DNA of 64,000 nucleotides, taken from Bryopsis sp. KO-2023 (lineage: Eukaryota; Chlorophyta; Ulvophyceae; Bryopsidales; Bryopsidaceae). Position 1 is the first letter of the stretch; every line of letters starts with the position of its first letter. The stretch is from positions 7,192,001 to 7,256,000 of the forward strand of contig BSYQ01000002.1 in assembly GCA_030272585.1 (NCBI GenBank), read 5' to 3'. Positions 31,530-44,300 of this stretch are shown here, piece after piece. A program made the position numbers and the translations under genes. The notes below the pieces were generated by a model that did no database searches, had not been told where the DNA came from, and worked only from the letters and a program-made list of their open reading frames with translations.

Positions 31530-32690
31530 AGGGTGCTCCCATCGAGTCTTGGCGATCAGATTACAACAAAACGGCGGCGAGACATCCACCACTCTCCAAG
31601 ACCAATTTCGTTTTTCACAGAGTGTACCTTTGACAGCCTCGATCGTCAGCTTTTTCATCCTGAGCTCCCTGCGACGATCAGACTTTTTCCCCGTCGCTTG
31701 CACGTTCTCTTCTGCTTCATGCCATTTGATACTCCCAAACCCAAACGCCCACATTACCTCCCTCATGCTGTCTTCTCTTTCCCTCAAAAAATTCACTTTC
31801 TTTTTTGGATCTTGACGCATCATCGAAAGTGTCTGAAAACTACGGCTCCAGATTTACACACTAGGGCTGGGTTCTCTCGGGAAAAATAGACCTATAATGA
31901 GCGAAAAAAAAAAAACAGCCGGCGATGAGAAAACAACAAAAGGAAAACTCTCGAGCGATCCGAGCGCACCAAAACACCGATCGAAAAACAGAGCGCAACG
32001 TGCGATGCGCCTTAGAAGAATCGAACGCAATAAGTAGCTTTTTGTAGTTTACCTTGTGAGAAGGGGGTGTTCTTGTCGACTTTCCCAGCCAACCTAATGG
32101 GGGCCACCAGTCTCCAGGCAAGGGTTTTTTTCTTTGTTTTATCAGGTGCCGCCCAACATTGGACAAGTCCGTCATCTTGTCAGAGAGTGTGTCCCTGAAA
32201 CGTTCTTGATCAAGAAAACACTTCGAAAAGAAGCTTCCCCATGAAGTACCACACTCTAAAAGCTCGAAGCTTAGTAAACAGGGCGTATGCACACGACAGT
32301 TTTTGACCAGGCAAAAGTTTCTTTAGAGAAAAGAAAAAAAAAATTGTACACAGACAATGTTTTCTCAATGTATTTTTTGGAATCTTAAGATTTTTTTTTT
32401 TTGGGGGGGGGGGGGAATGCAATAGCAATCCAGGTTTTCTATGTGAGGTTACGCTTTCCTGATCACATGTCAATCGTGGCGCCATTGAAGCCCAGAACAA
32501 ACCAAACCACAAATTACATGCGCGGAAGCCGGGTTAGAGCCCAAGCAGAGAGCTTCGTGCGATTACAGCAGGCTAATAAGTCCAATAGTTTGCTGACACA
32601 CCTGTCCAGCTTTTTCACAGTTGGAGAACATCAAAACAAGTTTTTGATCATCATTCTTCTTGACGACGACGACGACGACGACGGTGAGTT
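31530..32690. other. No gene supported; T13-G13 run and GAC microsatellite
   Basis: A run of 13 T is followed directly by 13 G at 32390-32415. A (GAC)7 run lies at 32662-32682. The overlapping ORFs are unsupported. Confidence 0.4.
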
Positions 32691-32702
32691 GATATGAATG
32701 CC

Positions 32703-32774
32703 GTCCACGGTAGGACTCGAACCTGCAGTCTTCTACTCCGGAGGCAGACGCCTTCTCCATTAGGCCACGTGGAC
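32703..32774 (-). tRNA. tRNA-Arg (anticodon CCG), possibly repeat-borne
   Basis: The minus strand folds as a 72-nt cloverleaf: acceptor GTCCACG/CGTGGAC (7 bp), D stem GCCT/AGGC, anticodon stem TCTGC/GTAGA with loop CTCCGGA (anticodon CCG, reading CGG), and T arm GCAGG-TTCGAGT-CCTAC with one C-A mismatch. A and B boxes are intact. Because it lies at the edge of a repeat with a decayed copy at 19961, it could be the source gene or a good copy of a SINE head. Confidence 0.65.
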
Positions 32775-33619
32775 TCTCGAAAATTTCTCGGTTGACTAGC
32801 TCTTTACCTGAGACGTGTGTTTAATACGAGGGTCCCACAAGAAAAACAAAAAAAACAAAGGCACCTTTCATCCACGCCAAACATTACAGATCAGGCGCTA
32901 CCCTGCTCGACTGTTACAGCAATTTGAGATACTTCATTCTCAGGTTCTCTTTTCTTTTTCTCGTTTTCGAGTGCAGTTAATGTAGAGCTTCAGCTGTGCA
33001 TGTGTTTTCCTCTCAACGATGCGCCCTCAGTCCCTTCAGCATGATGATCCCCATGATTTTTCTATTTGAACAACCTTCCACTCTGTGCACCTCGTCCCCC
33101 ACTAATCAGAGTGTTCTGGCGCCATGCAGAACTGACATTTAGTTTTGTCGCGTGTGCTTGAACACCGCCCCAATGTCTGAAAACGACGTAACCTAAATCC
33201 ATATTATGGATTGTCGAGCAGAGGAGCGCCTGCTTATCACCCAAGCTGGGACTGTTGAGCGTGGATCGAAGGTGTATGTTCTGGATCTTGTGGAGAGCGT
33301 TGATGGTGCATCCTTTCCAAGAGGTGGGTCTTTTCTGGCACCTTCTCTGAGGAGTCGGTGGCGGAATAGATGAAGTGCTGGGCAAAGCGCCAGGTGGGGA
33401 ACCGAGCAGCGATCACTGGCCGCCTGCCTCAGTGAGAGAACAATGCACCAGAGCTGAGCACAGGAATCACCAGTGACAGACAGCTAGAGGGACCGCTCAA
33501 TTTTCTTCTTTGTTTCACCACTTTTGGAATCGTTTTGAGCATCGTTTCCTGCTTGCTGTTCACCAGTACTTCATTTATGTTCACCATCAAAAGACAGATT
33601 TGTTCGAGAATTTTTGTAG

Positions 33620-33703
33620 GCATAAGTGGCCGAGTGGTCCAAGGTGTCAGACTTTATACCTGATGGAGCTAGTCTCCGTGTGGGTTCGAACCCTACCTTG
33701 TGC
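33620..33703 (+). tRNA. tRNA-Leu-like with TTA at the anticodon position
   Basis: 84 nt, with acceptor GCATAAG/CTTGTGC, a D arm GCCGAGTGGTCCAAGGT and T arm GTGGGTTCGAACCCTAC. The anticodon loop is CTTTATA, which puts TTA at positions 34-36; this would read UAA. The A-C mismatch in the anticodon stem suggests decay. Copy 1 at 20862 has TAA (Leu) here. Confidence 0.45.
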
Positions 33704-34194
33704 AAGGATATTTTACATCCATCAGCCTTTTTCCTCTTTTTCCTCCATCAAATTTGAAATATCTGACTCGATACCTCCCCTTGTAGTGAACACATTCGTT
33801 TTCTTTTCAACAGAAGCCCTCCAATCTGTGTGTAGTTTTCCTTACTCTACTTATTTTTGGTTTTTTATTGCTTGTTTTGGGGGTGCAGTCTTGATGTCCT
33901 CAAGAAGTAACCTCACCATGGTGGTAATTGTTACCCCAAAAATTCAATGCACAGGGGGTTAGGTCGGGGTGAATGTGTGATTTCTGGTTTTTTTTGGGGG
34001 GGGGCGTGAGAGGGGGGGAACTGAACCTGTTTCACCAAAAATCTGTGGGTTGGGCTCTGAAAAGGGGTATATTTTGCTTTTTTTGTGTCTTTCGATGGCT
34101 GTGGTGAGGTATATTGTGCTTTTTTGTTTCCTTTTACCTCCTCTGAAGATTTCGACGGATGTTGTATTTTGAATGGGTTGCAAAACTTGAAAGG

Positions 34195-35000
34195 AGGAAA
34201 ATGAGGAACCAATAAGATAGTCACAAAAAGAAAAAAAAGGGACATTTCAAAGTCTCTTTTCGCGGGCCAAAGTTTCCAAAAAAACCTGGATCGCCAGGAA
34301 CTCGTTTCTGACATGTAAATGCAGAGCGTTCCACCGAAACGTGTAGTGATCGAATCGAAAATGTACTCCTGATTGTTCGAATGAAAACTTTTATACGTCA
34401 TGTGGCATCTTGTCTCAATGGGGAAAAGGGGTTTTCTATTGTCGAGGGTCTTTGTTTTTCTGCGTTCTTTCGGATCGTGGAAATGAGAGAACGGTGATGC
34501 CCACAATTTAACCCCGTCGAGTTTCCTCCCTCTTCGAGTTTTTAATCGAAGAGACAATATGCAAGGTGTTGATGCGAGGTGTTTCACACGGGTGCTTCTT
34601 AACAAGCAGATTGTGACCTTACAAAAAGGTGTTTCCATACAGATCCCAGAAGCTTTTATCCATACACCTGACCAACATCCAGTCAACTGTTTCACACGAA
34701 AATGGGCTCATGAACAAAGGGCAAAATACGCGGCACTTGTGAGAGAGTGATTGACTCTAGGTGGTGAATCAATGGGTTGGCTGGCATTAAGTGTGTTGGG
34801 TGTTTGGCTGATTGGGATGAAGCCCGACTACTTGTGCCTTCTCAAATCATGGAGGCTTATAATATATTAAAAAACTATTTGCACATGCTGTATTTGGTCG
34901 GTTGATAAGAAGCTAAGAAAAATTCAAAAAAGCACTTCTCTTTAGAGTTGCACCTCACAATCAATAGACACATTAGAGAACAAATTTGTCTTCAACAAGA
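34195..35000. other. No gene supported
   Basis: Downstream flank of the F-box gene at 35007; no domain or repeat match seen. Confidence 0.4.
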
Positions 35001-35006
35001 TAAGGC

Positions 35007-36050
35007 TCATAAGCCTTGAGAAAAATCCCACTCCCAAATCTCCCCATTACCACGAACGGCCACCAGCTTTTCATCGTCGACCCATACCACATTCACCCAA
35101 AGTTCTTCGTCCAGATTTTGTGAACAATCAAAACTCCTCACGGACTCCCCCTTCGTTATATCCCATATTTTTATCGTTTTATCTTCTGATCCCGTGAACA
35201 TCCGACCTTCTTTGACAACAACGGAAGTCACACAGCTTGTGTGACCTTGAAAGGTTTGTACATGATCACCGCTCTCAAGTTCCCACGAGCGAATATTATC
35301 ATCATCCGATCCACAAAAAATAAGTCCATCAGAAACACTCATGAAGAGCACTCCATGTTTTTGTCCACGAATCACTCTAACGCAAGCTTTATCAACCAAG
35401 TTCCATATTCGTACAGTCTCGTCGCTTGACCCACTGATCAAGAGGTTGCGCGGTTGGGGCAAGAGGCAATTCACATCCCGTCTATGACCTTGAAGAGATC
35501 CAACCAGCTCCCACACTCCTTTTTTCCAAATTTGAAGATGCCCAAGTTCACCCCCAATGGCCACGTTGTCGCCAAGGTCGGCTATAGACCAAATGGCTGA
35601 ATCGAAAATTCGAACGTGGAAAAGCTTTCTCCACGTTGATATATCCCATCCACTCAAGTCACGTTCGCCCCCTGTCACAAGCATCCCATCCATGAAAGAA
35701 AGACTCCACACGAAGCTAATTTCCTCACAATCAAAAACAAATTCTTTTCGATGGAAGTCAAACACCTTAATCCCATCGTTACCACCCAAGGCAATGAGAT
35801 CCTTCATCTTGGCACAACAATCTGCTAAAAAAATATTTTCGCCTTTGTGAATGATGGGCTCTATTGGTTCATGCAACCACGCACGCTCTAGATCGATTTT
35901 CCTTTTCAAGGACGATTCCTGATTTGTAACTTCTCGCCAAGATGTGGCGACACAGGAGCATCTGGCAAGCGATTCAACAGGAATCCTTCCAAGAATATCG
36001 ACCAGCAAATGCCAGGGCAAGTCCCATGCGAGCGGAATGTAGTCGCTCAT
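35007..36050 (-). CDS. F-box/WD40 protein, subfamily II
   Basis: The 347-residue protein starts MSDYIPLAWDLPWHLLVDIL, followed by ESLARCSCVATSWREVTN and LERAWLHEPIEPIIHKG. WD40 repeats are well kept: LLISGSSDETVRIWNLVDK, LIFCGSDDDNIRSWELES and MFTGSEDKTIKIWDITKGE, ending EIWEWDFSQGL. The frame is open upstream to 36089 (MVDCFFG...), but the MSD start is shared with the genes at 28603 and 63670. Presumed SCF ubiquitin-ligase adaptor. Intronless; stop TGA. It is on the opposite strand from its closest relatives, so the block was copied and inverted. Confidence 0.88.
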   Translation of the reverse strand: MSDYIPLAWDLPWHLLVDILGRIPVESLARCSCVATSWREVTNQESSLKRKIDLERAWLHEPIEPIIHKGENIFLADCCAKMKDLIALGGNDGIKVFDFHRKEFVFDCEEISFVWSLSFMDGMLVTGGERDLSGWDISTWRKLFHVRIFDSAIWSIADLGDNVAIGGELGHLQIWKKGVWELVGSLQGHRRDVNCLLPQPRNLLISGSSDETVRIWNLVDKACVRVIRGQKHGVLFMSVSDGLIFCGSDDDNIRSWELESGDHVQTFQGHTSCVTSVVVKEGRMFTGSEDKTIKIWDITKGESVRSFDCSQNLDEELWVNVVWVDDEKLVAVRGNGEIWEWDFSQGL

Positions 36051-36089
36051 GGTTGCCCTCCTCTGCAATCCGAAGAAACAATCCACCAA

Positions 36090-37255
36090 TCAGTCAATCA
36101 ACCAAGGAATAGATGTGGCGAGAGGAGCCACTCTGATTTCGTAAAAACGCCGCTCTCTGGAGCGTGACTTTCATTGCTTTGCCGAGTGCGCGCAACGCTT
36201 TTAAAGCGAAAACAGAGCTCTGGGAACGCCCAGCACCAGCGAACAGACAAACACACAAACAGACTAAGAGCAAACCACTCTTTCCCTCTACCTCCCGGCC
36301 CTACGTTGCAGAAAACTTACTAGTAACAAGGCCACAGAGCAGGCGCAAAAGATAAGAAGCTACAGTCGAACGTCCAAGCAAGTTTCCGCAGCTCTGCGAA
36401 TTGATCATGTGTCAAGCCGAGTTTTAGCTCGTGCTGTGGTCGTGTGCCAATGATTTTGGAAGGTGATAGGGGGTTGCAGTCATATTTTTCAGGAGTCGGT
36501 CAGAGTGGAAGAGTGACGATGCTTTCTCTCTTTTTTTGGGGGTTCAATCGACGCCCCAATTTTCGAGATTTCCTTTGGAGCTGGCTGAAGGGCGTCAAGA
36601 CAAAGCACTGGTAGGTAATCGTCTTATTTATTTCGGCATTGTCGTGCAGGGGCTTGCGAGCTGGGTGGAAATATGCTGGACCTGGAGTGCGATATTCTAA
36701 CGAAGTATTGTCGGACCTGACGTTGAATGTGAATGTGGAAGCCAGCCAACATTTTCACATGTGGTGAAAATGCAGGTGGGGACTTTTGCTGAACCCCTTG
36801 TTCTGGAAATGAAAGGGTGCAATGGATTGATTCATGCATCAGGTGAGCAGTTGGCAATGCAATCGCTTGTCCACATTCCCCATTCAATTTTCCCCTTTTC
36901 TGTATCAAAACAAGAACACCCCTTGCAAACTGACCATTGAGTTCTTCTCAAAAGAAGTCCAAGAAGACAAGGATAATCGATGGGTTTGCTGGGTCAGGGC
37001 AGTTCTCACCCATTTTGAATATGTGTATATTCCATTTTGAATATAAAATAGAAATAATTTTAATAATATACATTTTTTTTACTCAGGTAGCGGAGACCTG
37101 GATACGGTTTTCTGGTTAACAACTTTTTTTTCTTTGGGGGGGGGAACAACAAACAAATCAGGTGGACTCTCTGATGCTTAAGGCAGAGAAGAAAAGAAAA
37201 AAGTAAGAAAAAAAAAGAGTGCTAGTGGGAAAGCCAGACATCAGGGTTTAGGTTG
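36090..37255. other. No gene supported
   Basis: Only short unsupported ORFs; a G-run with flanking T tract near 37125-37145. Confidence 0.4.
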
Positions 37256-37259
37256 ATCT

Positions 37260-38900
37260 TTCTGGATTGGGCTGTGGACAGGGGCCGTCACAATGAATCA
37301 ATTTTTGCCATTCTGGACGCCATTATTCAAAACAAGGTGAGGGGAAAACAGTTTCCAAAAAAGAGAAAAAAAGAAGCTTCGTTTATATACTAGGAAAGAA
37401 AAATGGAGGGATTTTTTCAGGTGGGGATGCCTTTTTTCTTTTCGTAATCCAGTTTTCTGGATTGGGTTATTTTTGCAATGGATGTCGCTTTTACATGTTT
37501 CGGTTGGACCGTGGAACAAAACAGCGATGACTAATAAGAACCCTTCAAAACAAAGAGATAAGCCAAATGCACCAGAGTTCCTGAAGTGTTTTGTGGTTAA
37601 TGCAATCAATTGGTTGAAATTAAAACACATACATGGACAGTGATATTTTCTTGAATTCCCCCACATGTGGAACCCTTTTCTTTCTTCCCGATGGAGGCTG
37701 AGATAAAGAAATCGTAATGGTTGAATAGGTAATTACCTATAGTTTATAAACTATGGATAACCCAATAATTTAAAAAAGGTTCGACCACCATGCACCTGGC
37801 ACCCCAAATGAAGCTGGAGAAAAATGAAGCTGAAAAGAGAAATTCTGCTGGACATAGGGTTAAAAATGCCAATGGCGGCTTCCCCCTCCTCATTAAAAGA
37901 AAATCGAAAAGGGACCTCAGCAGTGAATCAGAAATTATGGCCAGCAGCAGCAGATTTGATTTCTAGAAAAAATACTTGTGGTTGGCTGGCCCTATTTTCA
38001 AGAATCTGTTTAACAAAAAAAAGATCAACTGAAATAGAGAAAAAAATACATCATATGGTTTTCTCTCGTTCAGGTATGTTCACTTTGGTTCAGCACGGGA
38101 CCACATTTTTCTAGTGGGAAAAATTTTCACTGAGTTTTGATTCCAAAAATAATATCATGGATTTACCTGACCAAGGGGAAGATATTCTCGAGGATGGGGG
38201 TGTTCTCTTTGAAACAAGAATGGATGAGGTCTGAAATAGACAAGAAAGCCTTGGATTATAAAAACAAGCTAAATTACTTTATCCTTGTCAGAAAAAAGGG
38301 TGTATTTTACTCAAACAAAATAGAATAGTTCTTCTCATATCAGTGGGTTCTTTTTTTTTGTTTTTGAATCTCTTTATGTGGCGAACAGACTTTTCTTCAG
38401 TGGGTTCATTTCTAACAGAACCCTCCAAAAACTTTTTGCATTTTTGGGGTTTGGTGTGTATCTTTTCGGGGATATTCTGGTGTTCTTAGAAAAGATTCTC
38501 AAGATGATGAGGGTCACTATGGTGGTTTGCCTGGATACTTCAATACATAGGGGAGTTAGGGGTTTGATTGTGTGTTTGTGTGTTTGTGTGTGTGTGCTGA
38601 GGGGGGGAGTAAATCTTTGGGCTGGGTTCTGTTGGGTTGAATTTTTTGTTTGTGTTTAAACACAAAATGAAAATTTTCTGGCAGCATGGTGGGGTCTATT
38701 TAGAAGGCCTTTTCGAGAATGGATTTCAAGTTCTGGTGGATGATAGGCACTTTTTAGACAGTAGTGTATTTTTCCTCTCACTCAGCTGATTTTGTATTTC
38801 AAATCAGCTGCAAAATTTGGGGGAGGGAAAAAGAGTGAGATACTAATGAGTCAGTCAGAGGACAGAGGAAACCTCGGCCGGTAGGAACTGAGGTGACCAC
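37260..38900 (-). repeat. Inverted relative of the 52.9-54.4 kb repeat region
   Basis: On the minus strand, CACATGTGGGGGAATTCAAG near 37665 matches 54070-54090. The part at 38390-38860 corresponds inverted to 53000-53600 (GAACCCTCCAAAAACTTTTT, CATGGTGGGGTCTATTT). It includes TG-rich low-complexity sequence and a G-run at about 38598-38606. No coding frame survives. Confidence 0.55.
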
Positions 38901-39299
38901 GAACGAAGATCTAAATGCCCCACGGTTTTTCTGAGACGATATCGATTCTTATCGCCAGATGGCGTTTTTCGTCTTCTCGAGACTATCTCCAACAGTAAAG
39001 AGCGACTGTCAACGTGAAATCTTCGTGGAGACCCTGCCACTAAAGTTCCAGGGACGCCACTCCTTTGCGTTCAAAAAAAGGAAAGCCGCATCTCAGATAC
39101 GCCCTAGGAACGCAAGGGTTCCCTGGGTTGGTTTTTCCTCTCGAAAGTGAGCGCGAGTGACTACGAGGTTTTTTTCTTTTCTAGAATTTCGTCGGGGCCA
39201 AGGGCAAATGAAAACGAAAAAGCGCTTTTTGAGTGACGCTGCTTTCATCTCTCACGCGCGCTCGTGTTAAATGGGTATCGCATTTTAAGAATTTCGATC

Positions 39300-39545
39300 G
39301 GTTGCCGCAACTGTTTCATAGGGCGGGCGATCACTGGCCACCTACCTCAGTGGCTGGACAATGCACCAGAGCGAGGTACTGGATTCACCAATGCACACAG
39401 GCAGAGGGACCGCTCAATTTGTTTTGGTTGCGGAGGTACTAAGCGTTGCGCCACCAACCCATTTGGGATCGCGGCCAAAAGACAAATTTGGGAGGGCGCA
39501 AGTGGCCGAGTGGTCCAAGGCGTTAGATTCGACACATGTTTTCTT
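39300..39545 (+). repeat. Family C fragment with 5' half of a Leu-like tRNA
   Basis: GGACAATGCACCAGAGCGAG and AGGGACCGCTCAATTTG match Family C. The end reads GTGGCCGAGTGGTCCAAGGC, the 5' half of a Leu/Ser-type tRNA, then breaks off at about 39530. Confidence 0.6.
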
Positions 39546-39639
39546 TTTTCGCTTTGCAGCTGAGAGAAATGTGTGAAGCAGGGTGCATATGGAGTCGGCT
39601 GTCAAAATGAACGTGGAGGTTCCATACTACCTTGAGTAC

Positions 39640-39728
39640 ATGGATTTGGTTCCGAACTCTGACCGGATCTAGTCTTAGATCGTCGCTGACCTAGGGTATC
39701 GGCGGGGGTTCGATTCCTCCTCTCCACA
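39640..39728 (+). repeat. Diverged Family A-type tRNA-like module
   Basis: ATCGGCGGGGGTTCGATTCC with CTCTCCACAC and an upstream CTGACCGGATCTAG resemble the 3' part of the Family A module at 21622. An (AT)11 microsatellite follows at 39787-39808. Confidence 0.5.
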
Positions 39729-40524
39729 CTTTCATTTTTGAACACAGGACAGCCCTGGTGCGGAATACGACGGAATACGCAAGGTAATATATATATATAT
39801 ATATATATCGTCACGTGCACCTCGATTCGACTACCTCATAGGGGGAGGGCTTTCTCCTTTTCTTTTTCAGATAACATTTCCCACTTTTGGGGGGGGGGCA
39901 CAGAAAGAATCAGAATTCTTTTCTTTTGCTGCCCAGGTAACATTTCTTTCTCAGTGTTTTCAGTTTGGTTTTCTTTGTGTTTTTTCCCCCAGATGTGTCT
40001 GTGAATCAATGGGAGTTAACCGAATTCACAGCAAAGGGTCATTCACAGGGCTGACTGCCCCAGATTCTGTTACAGAATCTACAGAATTTCTGTAGACTTT
40101 GTTTCTCTTCCACATCTCAAAAACGACTCGACATTCTCGCCCTCCATTTGCGCAAACAAACCCAAGAGCTGTAACAATATGAAAGCAGACCACCAATGAT
40201 AGCCCACCCTTTAGACGACTCCTCGTTTTGGGATGTCGTTTTCTGCCAAAACCGATTTTTCCTACCATGCCCGTCTCTGGATTGTGAACTATTGACTGCG
40301 GCAACAAAGTAAATAGAAGCCGATTCAGGCATCTCAACTTAAACGCAGGTGGGGACACATCTCCCTATAGGTAGCTACCATTTTTTGCAATCCAGGCAAC
40401 CTCTCCCTTCCTTTTGAAATTGGAACTGTTCTCTGAAGCAGCATCATGCCAAGTTGGCACCGACAAGCAGAAGCACAATTTGGACTCTATGATCGGGGTC
40501 AAAGTTAGCGCTGCTCCACAGTAC

Positions 40525-40923
40525 CTATGCGAAACAAAAATCACACACACGGCTCGCCATGAATGCAAAGGCAAGCCCAAACACAACAAAAACAATCCAA
40601 ACCCTGAGCATTCCAGCAGATGGAATTACAGCATCTGGGAAGTTGAAATCCGGTGAAGTGGAGCTTTTCCCCATGTACAAAACATGTCGACTCCTGTACA
40701 AAACAAATTCACAATCTTCTTGCTGGTCGAACGAACTTGATAGAGGAGCGATGCCTGCATAGAACTCCCGACCTGTTGAAACTTTTGTTGTCGCGATCGG
40801 CAGGGCGTCACCTGTGGCTTCGAGCTCGACGGCGACTCCTTGATTTGTGAGTGTTGTCGAAAGCGCGTTCCAGTCCGAACACTGCCACGACCATTGTGTC
40901 CAACGAGAAGTTATGTTCCCCAA
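40525..40923 (-). CDS. Candidate membrane or secreted protein exon, unrecognised
   Basis: The frame reads MGNITSRWTQWSWQCSDWN, TTLTNQGVAVELEATGDALP, STGREFYAGIAPLSSSFDQQ, and ends with a hydrophobic segment of about 22 residues, MLRVWIVFVVFGLAFAFMAS, followed by a short cysteine-bearing tail. The composition suits the end of a membrane-anchored extracellular protein. Open sequence in another frame just upstream (SWSGHAWDDYRDRVVVVRLG) could be an earlier exon joined at the GTGAGG near 40935. No domain recognised and no paralog in the window. Confidence 0.4.
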   Translation of the reverse strand: MGNITSRWTQWSWQCSDWNALSTTLTNQGVAVELEATGDALPIATTKVSTGREFYAGIAPLSSSFDQQEDCEFVLYRSRHVLYMGKSSTSPDFNFPDAVIPSAGMLRVWIVFVVFGLAFAFMASRVCDFCFA

Positions 40924-41339
40924 GCCTCACCACCACAACTCGATCACGATAATCATCCCAGGCGTGGCCGCTCCACGAGAAAATAATTTTTGAGAGCCGT
41001 TCAGGGACACGTTCGCTCGCTGTTAACGTGATACCACATTGACAGTTGCAAATAATCGCAAGCTGCAACGGCTATCCTGGTCCGACCCTTCAACTGATCC
41101 CAACACGATCGTTGATCACCCCCTCGAACCCAAAGCCCTGTGATCCAGAAAGAAAACCGTTTCGAGGCTGGCGGCGCCACAGTCCGCCACAGCTGCCAGC
41201 GTGGAGAGCTCCCAGCCACTCATTGCACCGACGTGTCAGTTGCAGAACTGACATTCGCTCAAAACGTCTCAACCGTGATTTAGGGCGAACCCTCAAACTG
41301 ACCCAGTCAACTTGGTATAAGGGTTAGCTCGAGTCCCCG

Positions 41340-44300
41340 TGCATCTGAGGATGGCCGGGCCTACCAATAATGATGCACGGGTGACTCAGAGCGGGACCCC
41401 TCAGATCAAGTTGGAGAGGGGGGCAGGGAGAGGGTGGGGACCCAGCCACATTTTTTTTTTCTCTCTCGACGATTTTTTTTTCTCTCTCGACGGTCACTAC
41501 TTGGTAGCTGTTGCGATGTTTTTGACCTTGGTTGGTCGTCGGTTAGACTTTGGTGGTGCAAGTTTTTCCCTTTTCGTTTTCGTGGTTTGCCTGTTGTTTT
41601 TGTTTCGCTTGGGTGCGCAAGGAACGGACTTCCGAGCGGCGGTGCTTTTGTTTCGACCACCCAGTCACACTCTGCTCTATTCCCTGCTGGGTGCTAACGT
41701 GCCTGAACGCGTGTTCTGTTGATAATCACGTTTTTCTGTGTTATACCACTGCCAGTGGATTCTGGTAGCTGCTTCTGCAGGGGTTTCTCCAAATTTCGAA
41801 CAAAGAGGGGCTTGGTTGTGTTCCTGTGACTGTCCAGGAGAAAAAACACTTTGGATGGCTCTGGATGGATGGAAGAAGTTTTCTTGTGTAAGAGAAAAAC
41901 AGACTGGAGCTGAAACTAAATGATTTATAATGCTTGTGAATTCAGGAATCACCGGCAGTGTGTGTCATAAAGTGGAGGGAGGGAACTGGTCGAATTTGAG
42001 AATCAGAGTTTCATGAAAGAAGGTGAGCTGTTGAAATCATTGACTGAGGAGAGTTCAGGGAAAGAAATCCACACAAAAACGACTCATTGTTAATTCTAAT
42101 TCAGTTCTGTTCCTAGCTTGCATGTAGCAAAACAAATCAGCCATATTCTCCAAACCTGTAATTTAGCTCTTCTTCCCTAGGTGTTCATTTACACAAGGTC
42201 CTTCTCGAACGAATGCCAGCTCAGCGACCAAATCAGAAAAAAAACACTGAACGATTATATTCTAAGAATGTCTCTTTTTTTCTTCCACTGTCTCTTTATA
42301 AGACTGCTGTCTCTGCCTGAATGAAGAATGTCGGAACTTGAAGTAGCAAGTGGTGCGCTCATTCAACAGGGGCACATCCAGGGGTGCAGTTACAGTGCTT
42401 ATGGTGATGCGTCTGGACCTCCACCTTTTTAAAAGGGTACTTTGTCATCAATGGCTGTGGCATTCGTGATTGAACCAATTTTGTCACGGGCTTGCTTTTG
42501 CCTTTTCACCAGCGGCATTCGCAGTTCCTGTGAGCCAACAGGGGGGGCAAAATGCACTGCCCTTGGCTGTGTCTCAGAAATGCATCAACACCTTCCTTGT
42601 ATGTCTTACAAAAACGCTTGTGAAAAGGAGAACTCATGCTTTGGATGGAAAGTTGACGTCTGACCAATCGAACCACATGCATGCACCCCATTTCAGCGAT
42701 AACCTTTGGACTTTTTGTTTCTTGTTGATGATGATTCTCTTGGGGAAGTTGAGAGTGTTAGAAAAAGGTAGAAAAGATGCTTTTCTTCTTGTTTAGATGA
42801 CTTCTAGAGGCTGAGATTTTCTTGTCCTCGGCTTCTATGAAAAACAACAAGTGATTAAGCAAAGCTTTTTTGGATATGTGCAGAATTGGGGGTGAAAGTT
42901 GTTTTCGTCATCAACTCAAAACTCCTCGACCTTTCTTTTATGACCTTTTCTTTCTTTTGGTTTGTATTTTCGAGGGTTGGAATCTCAATGGTAAGGGTTT
43001 GGATGTGGCTTGCTATGGTTGCAATTACCCGCACAGGATTGGCCCCAACTTTAATCTAGTTCGCACTTTTGTGGAATTCAATTTTTTGGTGGGACTGCAC
43101 CCACGATGGCTTCAGTGGATGGGTATGAAACTGGCGGGGACTAATAATAAATAGTTCTGGTTGACTCAATAGACACATGTGGGGTGATTCAATGTTGTGA
43201 TCTGATAGCCGCAGGCAGCCCTGATTTGGATTTAGACCCAGGCTGATTCAGCTTGGGCTTGCGTTGGTGAGAGGACTCTGTGGAAAAGTCCCTTCATGAC
43301 TTTTCACTTCTTTTTTTCTTTTTTTTTGTTTTGAGCGTTCGAGGTACATTGTAGTCTTTCAATAGGGATTCCATCAACTTGAGTCATGCTGAGGGAAACG
43401 CAGTTTAAAGGAATGAAGTAACTCCACAAGAGGCTTTCTTAATACATAATAGTGCTTGAGGATGAATGTGTTGGGCAGTTTCTGGCAAATACACAATCTT
43501 TGTGGATATTTTTTCAATGTAGTATCCAGAAGATTACCTTGATTGGCTGATTTGCATCTCTACGAACCAGTCCAGAGATCGACCTAACAGGATCGGGAAG
43601 TGTTATACAAAGCTGAGCAGGGGAGTGTTTCATTTTCCCCACAGCCACCCCGGAGATTGAAGTTTTTTCTTTGTTTGTATATAGAACACAGGTTTTTGAG
43701 GAATCGCTGAAAGGCCCTATGGCTGGCCATAATTGTGAAGGCTCCCAGTCGCTTGCTGCAAAGCCCTTTCTTGCGCGCTTTGAGTTTGCTGTGGGCCGGG
43801 CTGAGGCTGCTCCACCCACTTCCCACCCCCCACCATGTGGGCATCTCATAAAAGAGATCTTTCACTTTAAGTAATCCGTACTCTGCATTTTGTAGGCGGA
43901 AAGCACCATTGGAACTGTGTCACATGAATCCACAGGGAGAATCGTTACCAATGTTGTGCTACAATAGATGAGTTTCAGTCTTGTCTTCATTTAGGTTTGT
44001 AAATGGCATGATATGTCACCATTCTGCTCTTGTTTGAAAGATATTTCCCCCCCGAATGAAGAGGTCTTATTCATATAAGCACAGGAGAGCCTCCTATTTT
44101 CATCCCAAATCTCAGCTTTGACAGTGTTTTCTTGTCCAAGAAAGCACTGGGGGCCCTTGGTCTGGGGATGGCATCAGACTCTCTCAATTGGAAATCGTAG
44201 AGAAAAAAAAGAAATGTTCTACAGGAATTCAGAATCAGCCGCCTATGGATATAATTACATTTCAAGCTTCAATTCCACCACACCCACACTTGTTAGGGAA

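Larger units (their letters stand above)
32690..34190 (+). mobile_element. Family C repeat, copy 2
   Basis: Same layout and orientation as 19940-21420: Arg-like tRNA on the minus strand (32703-32774), the GGACCGCTCAATTTTCTTC part, Leu-like tRNA (33620-33703) and a G-rich end near 34000. Copy 2 retains the better Arg cloverleaf. Confidence 0.6.
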
